Shown piece after piece: positions 15,144 through 22,960 of a DNA stretch of 64,000 nt; within the stretch, counting starts at the first letter, position 1, and every line of letters begins with the position of its first letter. The notes under the pieces are model-generated. The model saw only the letters and a list, made by a program, of their open reading frames with translations, searched no databases and was not told the DNA's origin. Source of the stretch: Pseudomonas chlororaphis subsp. chlororaphis. Its GTDB lineage: Bacteria; Pseudomonadota; Gammaproteobacteria; Pseudomonadales; Pseudomonadaceae. The stretch is taken from positions 3,100,001 through 3,164,000 of the forward strand of contig NZ_CP027712.1 in NCBI RefSeq assembly GCF_003945765.1, written 5' to 3'. A program made the translations under genes and the position numbers.

Positions 15144-17533
15144 AGTGGTCAGGTTCTTTTTACGCCCGCCAATCGCGCAAGGCGCTGCCCTTGCTCCTGC
15201 TGGGGCCGCTGGCCCTGGCGCTGGCGGCGTGCAGTCACAACCAGGAGCCACAGCCACCGTTGCTGGTGGACAGCGAACTGGGACGGCCCCTGGGCGAGAC
15301 CAATCGCAGTGGCGGCGATGTGGTGGCCGAGCGGGAGCGGGCCCAGGCGCAACAGACCCAGCGTCCCAAATTCCAGCATCCGATCAGCCGTGCGGGACGC
15401 GCCCCCGGTGCTCCCGCCGCCAGCAGCACGGTGGTGCGCAATCCCCTGGGCGACCAGCCGGTGCGCCTGAATTTCGTCGATGTCGATATCCAGGCCGTGG
15501 TCCGGGCGCTGGCGCGTTCCACCGGCCAGCAGTTCCTGGTGGACCCGCGGGTCAAGGGCAACCTGACCCTGGTCAGCGAAGGCGAAGTGCCGGCCCACCA
15601 GGCCTACGACATGCTGCTGGCGGCCCTGCGCATGCAGGGTTTCAGCGTGGTGGACGTTGGCGGCGTGGCCCAGGTGGTGCCGGAAGCCGACGCCAAGCTG
15701 CTCGGCGGGCCGATCTACAACGCCGGCAAGCCGTCGGCCAACGGCATGCTGACCCGCACCTTCCGCCTGCAATACGAAAACGCGGTGAACCTGATCCCGG
15801 TGCTGCGCCCGATCGTGTCGCCGAACAACCCGATCAACGCCTACCCGGGCAACAACAGCATCGTCATCACCGACTACGCCGAGAACCTCACCCGGGTGGC
15901 GCAGATCATCGAAGGCATCGACATCCCCAGCGCCCTGGACACCGATGTGGTGCCGGTGCAGAACGGCATTGCCGTGGACATCGCCGGCATGGTCTCCGAG
16001 CTGCTGGAAACCCAGGGCGCCGACCCGACCCAGAAGGTCAGCGTGGTCGGCGACCCACGTTCCAACTCGATCATCATCCGCACCGGCAGCCCCGAGCGCA
16101 CCGAGCTGGCGCGCAACCTGATCTACAAGCTGGACAACGCCCAGAGCAACCCGAGCAACCTGCACGTGGTGTACTTGCGCAACGCCCAGGCCGGCAAGCT
16201 GGCCCAGGCCCTGCGCGGCCTGCTCACCGGCGAGAGCGACAGCGGCACCGGCGACAACGCGCGGGCCATGCTCGGCAGCATGGGCGGCATGAGCCAGGGT
16301 GGCAGTTCCAGCAGCGGCCAGAGCGGCGGCAGCGGTTCCACCAGTGGCAGCTCCAGCCTCAGCAGCGGCAGCAGTTCCGGCAGCGGTTATGCCCAGGGCG
16401 GCAGTTCCAGCAGCAGCCAGGGCGGCACCCAGGCCTCCGAGCAGAACACCGCCTTCAGCGCCGGCGGCGTGACCATCCAGGCCGATGCCACCACCAACAC
16501 CTTGCTGATTTCCGCGCCGGAACCGCTGTACCGCAACCTGCGCGAAGTCATCGACATGCTCGACCAGCGTCGCGCCCAGGTGGTGATCGAAAGCCTGATC
16601 GTCGAAGTCAACGAAGACGACGCCGCCGAATTCGGCGTGCAGTGGCAGACCGGCAATCTCGGTGGCAGCGGCGTCATCGGCGGCGCCAACCTCGGTGGCA
16701 GCGGCCTCAACCTCAACGGCAAGACCAGCCTCGACGTGCTGCCCCAGGGCCTCAACGTCGGCCTGGTCAACGGCACCGTGGACATCCCCGGGATCGGCAA
16801 GATCCTCGACCTCAAGGTGCTGGCCCGGGCCCTGAAGAGCAAGGGCGGGAACAACGTGCTGTCGACCCCGAACCTGCTGACCCTGGACAACGAAGCGGCG
16901 AGCATCTTCGTCGGCCAGACCATTCCCTTCGTCACCGGCAGCTACGTCACCGGCGGTGGCGGCAACAGCAACAACCCGTTCCAGACCGTGCAGCGCGAAG
17001 AAGTCGGCCTGAAGCTGAATGTGCGGCCACAGATTTCCGAGGGCGGCACGGTCAAGCTCGACATCTATCAGGAGGTCAGCAGCGTCGACCAGCGCGCGTC
17101 GGTGCAGGCCGGCACCGTGACCAACAAGCGCGCGATCGACACCAGCATCCTGCTCGACGACGGCCAGATCATGGTCCTCGGCGGCCTGCTGCAGGACGGC
17201 TACAGCCAGAGCAACAACGCGGTGCCGTGGCTGTCGACTATCCCCGGGATCGGCGCGCTGTTTCGCAACGAAAGCCGCTCGACCAACAAGACCAACCTGA
17301 TGGTGTTCCTGCGGCCCTACATCATTCGCGACAGCGCCGCGGGGCGCAGCATCACCCTCAACCGCTACGACTTCATGCGCCGCGCCCAGGGCGGCCTGCA
17401 GCCGGACCGCAGCTGGGCCATGCCGGACATGCAGGCGCCGCAATTGCCGACGGCGGAGCAGGGGGTGCCGGGGGCTGTGCCGGTGTCGGCGCCAGCGCCG
17501 AGGGCGAGGATCAAAGCGGTGCCGGTGCAATGA
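15140..17533 (+). CDS. hxcQ: type II secretin, lipidated (HxcQ)
   Basis: A 797-residue outer-membrane secretin. The signal peptide ends in a lipobox (LALAAC, Cys31), fitting the self-piloted liposecretin described for P. aeruginosa HxcQ. N0 is at ~110-185 (VRLNFVDVDIQAVVRALARSTGQQFLVDPRVKGNLTL), N1-N3 follow, and the secretin domain is at ~480-735 (VVIESLIVEVNEDDAAEFGVQW, VLSTPNLLTLDNEAASIFVGQTIPFVTG, VGLKLNVRPQISEGGTVKLDIYQEVSS). Residues ~375-435 are a Ser/Gly/Gln-rich insert in N3, common in Hxc/Xcp-type secretins but long here. AAGGAAG precedes the ATG. Confidence 0.92.
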   Translation: MKWSGSFYARQSRKALPLLLLGPLALALAACSHNQEPQPPLLVDSELGRPLGETNRSGGDVVAERERAQAQQTQRPKFQHPISRAGRAPGAPAASSTVVRNPLGDQPVRLNFVDVDIQAVVRALARSTGQQFLVDPRVKGNLTLVSEGEVPAHQAYDMLLAALRMQGFSVVDVGGVAQVVPEADAKLLGGPIYNAGKPSANGMLTRTFRLQYENAVNLIPVLRPIVSPNNPINAYPGNNSIVITDYAENLTRVAQIIEGIDIPSALDTDVVPVQNGIAVDIAGMVSELLETQGADPTQKVSVVGDPRSNSIIIRTGSPERTELARNLIYKLDNAQSNPSNLHVVYLRNAQAGKLAQALRGLLTGESDSGTGDNARAMLGSMGGMSQGGSSSSGQSGGSGSTSGSSSLSSGSSSGSGYAQGGSSSSSQGGTQASEQNTAFSAGGVTIQADATTNTLLISAPEPLYRNLREVIDMLDQRRAQVVIESLIVEVNEDDAAEFGVQWQTGNLGGSGVIGGANLGGSGLNLNGKTSLDVLPQGLNVGLVNGTVDIPGIGKILDLKVLARALKSKGGNNVLSTPNLLTLDNEAASIFVGQTIPFVTGSYVTGGGGNSNNPFQTVQREEVGLKLNVRPQISEGGTVKLDIYQEVSSVDQRASVQAGTVTNKRAIDTSILLDDGQIMVLGGLLQDGYSQSNNAVPWLSTIPGIGALFRNESRSTNKTNLMVFLRPYIIRDSAAGRSITLNRYDFMRRAQGGLQPDRSWAMPDMQAPQLPTAEQGVPGAVPVSAPAPRARIKAVPVQ

Positions 17534-17586
17534 GTTCGCCTGTTGCGTTTATGCGCTCGGCGTCTGGTGCGTTGGGTGATGGGGGG

Positions 17587-18456
17587 CATATCTGTTGCTG
17601 CGGTAACGGCTACCTAGGGTTTCGCTTTTACAGCGGGGTGGGGGTACATATCCGTTACTGCGGTCACGGCGGCTGGAGGTTCCGCCCTTACGGCGGGTCA
17701 CTTTTGGCAAACGCCGGAATGCCGGCCCAGCCCAAAGTAACCAAAAAGTCTTGCCCCTCCATTCGGTGCCTCGCTAGGGCTCGGCATGCCCTCACTCCGG
17801 CATTGCTCCGGGGGCCCGCCGCCACAGGCCATCCATGGCCTGGGGCGGCTAGCGCGGCATCCCTGCCGCGCTACCCCCTGCGCAACGCCTGCGTTCGGCC
17901 TCTGGGAAAGGGGCGGTCCAATCAAGATCAAAAGCCAAGCGCGTTGTACGCGCCTTGTGTAGCCGCTGCCGCAGGCTGCGATCGGCTGCGCAGCAGACGC
18001 AAAACCATCCACCTCGATCTGCCTGATACACCGCGCCGCCTGGCCTGGCGTGCGCTGCGCGCCCGATCGCAGCCTGCGGCAGCGGCTACAGGGATCAGCG
18101 CCAAATTCAGGCCGGCCGGTAGGCCGCCTCGCGTTGTTTTTGATTTTCTTGCCCCGTCGGGAGGCCGAGTGGAGGTTCTGCGCAGTGGGCAACCCGGCAG
18201 GGATGCCGGGTTAGCCGCCCCAGGCCATGGATGGCCTGTGGCGGCGGCCCACGGAGCAGGACCGGAGCGAGGGAATCCGAGCCTTAGCGAGGACCGGACG
18301 CTGGGGGCAAGAGCCTTTGGTTACTTTGGGCTTTTCAAAGTGACTCGCCGTAAGGGCGAAACCCTAGGTGGCCGTTACCGCAGCAACGGATATGTACCCC
18401 GACCCCGCCGTAAGGGCGGAACCGCCAGCCGCCGTGACCGCAGTAACGGATATGTA
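17587..18456. repeat. large imperfect inverted repeat between hxcQ and hxcR
   Basis: This ~970-base stretch has no gene. Its left arm (17587-17912) reappears inverted as the right arm (18152-18456). Matching blocks include CATATCCGTTACTGCGGTCA (17648) against its complement near 18435, CCACAGGCCATCCATGGCCT (17822) against 18219-18238, and TTCCGCCCTTACGGCG against CGCCGTAAGGGCGGAA. Each arm has two tandem units of the TATCCGTT(A/G)CTGCGGT motif. Two REP cores facing each other (17959 and 18064) sit in the centre. It interrupts the otherwise tight hxc operon. Confidence 0.85.
17959..18089. repeat. inverted REP pair in the centre of the large palindrome
   Basis: GTAGCCGCTGCCGCAGGCTG at 17959-17978 and its complement CAGCCTGCGGCAGCGGCTAC at 18070-18089. 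Confidence 0.8.
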
Positions 18457-18500
18457 CACGGTCAAGGCCAAGCCCACGGCCAAGCCCAGGAGTTACTCCC

Positions 18501-19922
18501 ATGAACCCCCAACTCCCTTACGCCTGGGCCAAATCCCAACGCATCCTCCTGCGCCATGGCGAGGAGGGCGCCGTACTCCTGGTCTGCCCCTCGACCCCCG
18601 GCTGGTCGATCAGCGAAGCGCGTCGCCAGTTCGGCCCGGCGCGGCTGGAGCGGGTGCGCGACGAAGAACTCGACGGCCTGCTGGCCAGCGCCTATTCCGA
18701 CACCGGCAGTGCCGCCGCGGTGGTCGGCGCCGCCGAGAACGAGGTCGACCTCGACCGTCTGATGCAGGACATCCCGGAAATCACCGACCTGCTGGACACC
18801 CAGGACGGCGCGCCGGTGATCCGCATGATCAACGCCTTGCTGACCCAGGCCGCGCGGGACGAGGCCAGCGATATCCATATCGAGCCCTATGAAAGCCATT
18901 CGGTGGTGCGCTACCGGGTCGACGGCACGCTGCGCGACGTGGTCTCGCCGCGCAAGGCCCTGCATGGCGCGCTAGTGTCGCGGATCAAGATCATGGCCCA
19001 GCTCGACATCGCCGAAAAACGCCTGCCCCAGGACGGCCGCATCGCCTTGCGCGTGGCCGGGCGGCCCATCGATATCCGCGTGTCCACGGTGCCCACCGGG
19101 CACGGCGAACGGGTGGTGATGCGTCTGCTGGATAAACAGGCCGGGCGCCTGCAACTGGAAACCTTAGGCATGGACCCCCAGGTGCTGGGCAAGCTCGACC
19201 ACCTGATCCGCCAGCCCCACGGCATCGTGCTGGTCACCGGCCCCACCGGCAGCGGCAAGACCACCAGCCTCTACGCCGCCCTGGCACGGCTGGACGCCAG
19301 CACCAGCAATATCCTCACCGTCGAGGACCCGGTGGAGTACGACCTGCCGGGCATCAGCCAGATCCAGGTCAACGCCAAGATCGACATGACCTTCGCCCTG
19401 GCCCTGCGCGCGATCCTGCGCCAGGACCCGGACATCATCATGATCGGCGAGATCCGTGACCTGGAAACCGCACAGATCGCCGTGCAGGCTTCGCTCACCG
19501 GCCACCTGGTGCTGGCGACCCTGCACACCAACGACGCGGTGTCGGCGGTCAACCGCCTGATCGACATGGGCGTCGAGCCGTTCCTGCTGGCCTCGTCGAT
19601 GCTCGGGGTGCTGGCCCAGCGCCTGGTGCGACGGCTGTGCCCGCACTGCAAGGAAGAAGACCCGACCGCCCCCGGCACCTGGCGCCCGGTGGGCTGCCCG
19701 GCCTGCAACCAGGTCGGCTACAGCGGACGCACCGGCATTCACGAACTGTTCTGCATCGACGACGACATTCGCAGCCTGATCCACCAGGGCGCCGACGAAC
19801 AGGCGCTGCGCGCCGCCGCACGGCGCGCCGGGATGTTGAGCATGCGCGAGGACGGCGAGCGCTGGGTGCGCAGCGGCGCCACCGCCCCTGAAGAAATCCT
19901 GCGCGTAACCCGGGACGCCTGA
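18501..19922 (+). CDS. hxcR: type II secretion ATPase GspE-like (HxcR)
   Basis: A 473-residue secretion ATPase of the PulE/GspE family. Walker A GPTGSGKTT is at ~247-255; the Asp box lies before it (ILTVEDPVEYDL follows at ~271); Walker B and His box follow (DPDIIMIGEIRDLETAQ, then TGHLVLATLHTNDA). A zinc-binding CPHC...CPAC pair at ~380-402 is the C-terminal GspE finger. It powers pseudopilus assembly from the cytoplasm through HxcY. AGGAG lies 9 bases before the ATG. It shares a TGATG junction with hxcS. Confidence 0.93.
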   Translation: MNPQLPYAWAKSQRILLRHGEEGAVLLVCPSTPGWSISEARRQFGPARLERVRDEELDGLLASAYSDTGSAAAVVGAAENEVDLDRLMQDIPEITDLLDTQDGAPVIRMINALLTQAARDEASDIHIEPYESHSVVRYRVDGTLRDVVSPRKALHGALVSRIKIMAQLDIAEKRLPQDGRIALRVAGRPIDIRVSTVPTGHGERVVMRLLDKQAGRLQLETLGMDPQVLGKLDHLIRQPHGIVLVTGPTGSGKTTSLYAALARLDASTSNILTVEDPVEYDLPGISQIQVNAKIDMTFALALRAILRQDPDIIMIGEIRDLETAQIAVQASLTGHLVLATLHTNDAVSAVNRLIDMGVEPFLLASSMLGVLAQRLVRRLCPHCKEEDPTAPGTWRPVGCPACNQVGYSGRTGIHELFCIDDDIRSLIHQGADEQALRAAARRAGMLSMREDGERWVRSGATAPEEILRVTRDA

Positions 19923-21133
19923 TGAACCGTTATCGCTACGAAGCCGCCGACGCCCTCGGCAAGATCGAGTCCGGGCACCTGGAAGCCGACAGCCAGAGCG
20001 CTGCTTTCGGCGTGCTGCGCAGCCGTGGGCTGACGGCGCTGATGGTGCAGGTCGAGAGCAACACGCCCAAGGCCGGTGGCGGGAGCCTGTTCAGCGCCAA
20101 GCTGTCGGACAACGACCTGGCCTGGGCCACCCGCCAGCTGGCCAGCCTGCTGGGCGCCAGCCTGCCGCTGGAGGCGGCGCTGAGCGCCACGGTCGAACAA
20201 GCGGAAAAAAAGCACATCGCCCAGACCCTCAGCGCGGTGCGCGCCGATGTGCGTAGCGGCATGCGCCTGGCCGAAGCCCTGGCGGCGCGGCCACGGGACT
20301 TCCCGGATATCTACCGGGCGCTGATCGCCGCCGGCGAAGAGTCGGGCGACCTGGCCCAGGTCATGGAGCGCCTGGCCGACTACATCGAGGAGCGCAACAC
20401 CCTGCGCGGCAAGATCCTCACCGCCTTCATCTACCCCGGCGTGGTCGGGCTGGTCTCGGTGGGCATCGTGATCTTCCTGCTCAGCTACGTGGTGCCCCAG
20501 GTGGTCAGCGCCTTCTCCCAGGCGCGCCAGGATCTGCCGGGGCTGACCCTGGCGATGCTCAACGCCAGCGACTTCATCCGCGCCTGGGGCTGGTTGTGTT
20601 TCGGCGTGCTGGCCGGCGGCTTCTGGAGCTGGCGTATATACCTGCGCAACCCCCAGGCCCGCTTGAACTGGCACAGCCGGGTGCTGCGCCTGCCGCTGAT
20701 CGGGCGTTTCGTGCTGGGCCTGAACACCGCGCGCTTCGCCTCGACCCTGGCGATCCTCGGCGGAGCCGGGGTGCCGCTGCTGCGCGCCCTGGAAGCGGCG
20801 CGCCAGACCCTGTCCAACGACCGCCTGAGCCAGAGCGTCAGCGACGCCACCGCCAAGGTCCGCGAAGGCGTCAACCTGGCCGCCGCGCTGCGGGTGGAAA
20901 AAGTCTTCCCGCCGGTGCTGATCCACCTGATCGCCAGCGGCGAAAAAACCGGCGCCCTGCCACCCATGCTCGAACGCGCCGCGCAAACCCTGTCCCGCGA
21001 CATCGAACGCCGCGCCATGGGCATGACCGCCTTGCTCGAACCACTGATGATCGTGGTCATGGGCGGGGTGGTGCTGGTGATCGTCATGGCGGTGCTGCTG
21101 CCGATCATCGAGATCAATCAGCTGGTGCAATAA
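19922..21133 (+). CDS. hxcS: type II secretion platform protein GspF-like (HxcS)
   Basis: A 403-residue polytopic inner-membrane protein. It starts MNRYRYEAADALGKIESGHLEADS as GspF proteins do and carries two T2SSF repeats (~65-190 and ~270-395), each with the family pattern (DLAWATRQLASLLGASLPLEAAL; LNTARFASTLAILGGAGVPLLRALEAA; IASGEKTGALPPMLERAAQTLSRDIERR). Membrane helices are at about 165-190, 215-240 and 375-398. Its ATG overlaps the hxcR TGA by one base. It is the last gene of the Hxc machinery; no clear terminator follows. Confidence 0.92.
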   Translation: MNRYRYEAADALGKIESGHLEADSQSAAFGVLRSRGLTALMVQVESNTPKAGGGSLFSAKLSDNDLAWATRQLASLLGASLPLEAALSATVEQAEKKHIAQTLSAVRADVRSGMRLAEALAARPRDFPDIYRALIAAGEESGDLAQVMERLADYIEERNTLRGKILTAFIYPGVVGLVSVGIVIFLLSYVVPQVVSAFSQARQDLPGLTLAMLNASDFIRAWGWLCFGVLAGGFWSWRIYLRNPQARLNWHSRVLRLPLIGRFVLGLNTARFASTLAILGGAGVPLLRALEAARQTLSNDRLSQSVSDATAKVREGVNLAAALRVEKVFPPVLIHLIASGEKTGALPPMLERAAQTLSRDIERRAMGMTALLEPLMIVVMGGVVLVIVMAVLLPIIEINQLVQ

Positions 21134-21156
21134 AGGTGCATGGATTCGCGGGCTTC

Positions 21157-21181
21157 TGTAGGAGCGAAGCTTGCTCGCGAT
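21157..21181. repeat. Pseudomonas interspersed repeat
   Basis: TGTAGGAGCGAAGCTTGCTC followed by GCGAT, the same unit as at 9344. Confidence 0.75.
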
Positions 21182-21430
21182 GGCCTCAGCCCCGACAACT
21201 TTTTTGCGCGGCAATCACCCACCCGAGCGCCGAATCCGCCGAACTCGGGTTCCTCGTTCTGTCATGCACAACCACCCCCAGCGCCCCCAACCCAAGACCC
21301 GCGCCGCGCCTGGCCAAGAGCTGGCAAAAGGCCCCGCGACACCTCGCTGTCACCTGCGCTGAAAAGCCCGCGCCAGGGCCCTCGAACACCCGAGAAAGTT
21401 TTTGAAAATCAAGGCCTTTCTCCCGAGGTT

Positions 21431-21448
21431 TTTTCCTTTATCTGTCAC
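21431..21448 (+). promoter_or_regulatory. PHO-box-like site upstream of lapA-type gene
   Basis: TTTTCCT-TTAT-CTGTCAC has one perfect PhoB half-site, an AT-only spacer and a 4-of-7 second half, in an AT-rich region ~135 bases before the lapA-type ATG. PhoB control is expected for a phosphate-starvation protein; the site itself is inferred. Confidence 0.5.
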
Positions 21449-21580
21449 CGGAAACTGCGAACTTCTTAGCCATGGCCTCACCCCGCACAACGCTCTCAGA
21501 GCAGGGCAGAGGATCTGAGCGCCATGGCGTCATGCAAGAACCATTGACCTCCGTATACACACGACGAAAGGAGATTCTTC

Positions 21581-22747
21581 ATGTTTAAGCGCACTATGAT
21601 CGCAGCTTCCATGGCTGTAGCGGCTCTGGCTTCGGCCCAATCGATGGCGGCTGTTGTGGGTGGCGGCGCCACTCTGCCACAGAGCCTGTACGGCACCACT
21701 GCCGGTACCGGCATCCTGGCTTCCTCGACTCCTGGCTTCAACCCGTACATCGGCGTGGGCAGCGGTGCAGGCAAGCAGGCTTTCTTCAACAATGATTCCA
21801 CCAAGTTCAACCTGGCCTCGGGCATCAACGTCGACTACGCCGGTAGCGACTCGATCGTGAGCTCGGCTGAACTTACCGCTTACAACAACAGCGCTGACAA
21901 GGGTCGTGCCACTTTCGGTCCTTTGATTCAGATCCCGGCCGAAGCCACTTCGGTGACCGTGCCTTACCACGTCACTGGCCTGACCACGCTGAATCTCACC
22001 AGCGCTCAGTTGGCCGATATCTTCTCGGGCAAAATTACAAACTGGAAAAACGTGGTCTCCGGCGGTGTGGCCGGTCCTGACTTGCCAATCAAGGTTGTCT
22101 ATCGCACCGACGGCAGTGGCACCACCGAGATCTTCACCACTCACCTGAAGGCTGTGAAACCTGCTTCGGTACCTGCCGCCAGCAACAGTTTCGTCACCGC
22201 GGTAGGCTTCAACCCTGCCACCAACCCCCCAGCCGGCTCCACTTACATTGGCGCTTCCGGCAGCGGTGCCGTGGCGACAGCGGTAGCCAACAATGACGGC
22301 GCCATTGGTTACGTCAGCCCTGACTTCGCCGAGTTCAACAATGCTGCCAAGGTGGCCACAGTCAATGGTTTCCTGCCAACTGAAGTCAACGTGCAAATCA
22401 CCCTCGATACTGAGTTGCCACCTACCAACCCAGCCAGCGGCAAGAACCCAGCCAACCCTCTGGATTGGGTACCGACCTTCCCCAACCCAAGCACCGGCTA
22501 CCCAATCGTTGGCTACACCAACCTGATTTTCAGCCAGTGCTACAAGGACGCCGGTGACAACCTGCGTATCCGCAACTTCCTCAATGCCCACTACACCGGT
22601 GTCAACAACACTACCGTGTCGAGCCACTCCTTCATCCCACTGTCGGCTGCCTGGCAGAGCGCTGTGCACAACACTTTCTATAACACCGCCAGCGCCCAGC
22701 GTGTCGGTAACACCAACGTCTGCAACGGCATTGGTCGTCCGGCCTGA
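21581..22747 (+). CDS. lapA: PstS/DING-like LapA-type protein, expected Hxc substrate
   Basis: A 388-residue secreted protein with a Sec signal peptide ([23 protein letters not shown]). The mature N-terminus is [15 protein letters not shown], matching the DING/PstS family (usually DINGGG). Phosphate-binding landmarks follow: [45 protein letters not shown] and [13 protein letters not shown]. In P. aeruginosa the equivalent gene next to hxcS encodes LapA, a low-molecular-weight alkaline phosphatase exported by Hxc. Phosphatase versus phosphate-binding activity cannot be told from sequence. A strong AAAGGAG site is present and codon use is slightly less GC-rich than the hxc genes. Confidence 0.85.
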   Translation: MFKRTMIAASMAVAALASAQSMAAVVGGGATLPQSLYGTTAGTGILASSTPGFNPYIGVGSGAGKQAFFNNDSTKFNLASGINVDYAGSDSIVSSAELTAYNNSADKGRATFGPLIQIPAEATSVTVPYHVTGLTTLNLTSAQLADIFSGKITNWKNVVSGGVAGPDLPIKVVYRTDGSGTTEIFTTHLKAVKPASVPAASNSFVTAVGFNPATNPPAGSTYIGASGSGAVATAVANNDGAIGYVSPDFAEFNNAAKVATVNGFLPTEVNVQITLDTELPPTNPASGKNPANPLDWVPTFPNPSTGYPIVGYTNLIFSQCYKDAGDNLRIRNFLNAHYTGVNNTTVSSHSFIPLSAAWQSAVHNTFYNTASAQRVGNTNVCNGIGRPA

Positions 22748-22776
22748 TACCCCGCCATCGGCAGGGTTCGTGTAAC

Positions 22777-22815
22777 AGCCGGCAATGGCTCAAGCCATTG
22801 CCGGCTTTCTCGTTT
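22777..22815 (+). terminator. Rho-independent terminator of lapA
   Basis: A perfect 14-bp stem (AGCCGGCAATGGCT / AGCCATTGCCGGCT) with a CA loop and a T-rich tail (TTCTCGTTT), 30 bases after the stop codon. Confidence 0.9.
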
Positions 22816-22832
22816 CCGCCTGTTGTCGCGTA

Positions 22833-22862
22833 GATGAACTTTGCATGACAAGAGTTCGGTCG
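22833..22862 (+). promoter_or_regulatory. element shared by pdtA and phdA upstream regions
   Basis: This segment (core TGACAAGAGTTCGGT) closely matches segments upstream of both phdA copies (core TGACAAAAGTTCGGT at 52739 and 56840). Shared position upstream of two members of the pdt locus suggests a common regulator; VreI or PhoB are candidates, but this is inference. Confidence 0.4.
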
Positions 22863-22960
22863 TGCCTGCCCATAACCGCCTTAGCAGTAATCCCGCGAAT
22901 GTTTTGGCGGCAACCGTCGTACCCGCCATTCGCCCGAACCGTAAGAAGGACTCGCAAGTG

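Larger units (their letters stand above)
21134..21580. other. intergenic region hxcS-lapA
   Basis: No credible gene is seen. The region holds one TGTAGGAGCGAAGC repeat (21157-21181), a GC-rich unremarkable middle, and an AT-richer promoter segment with a PHO-box-like site at 21431. Confidence 0.7.

Noticed and set aside
15073..18504. 1143-codon open frame overlapping hxcQ
   Set aside because: It is a high-GC shadow frame of hxcQ continuing through the palindrome; composition is Arg/Pro/Gln-rich nonsense and hxcQ is clearly the gene.
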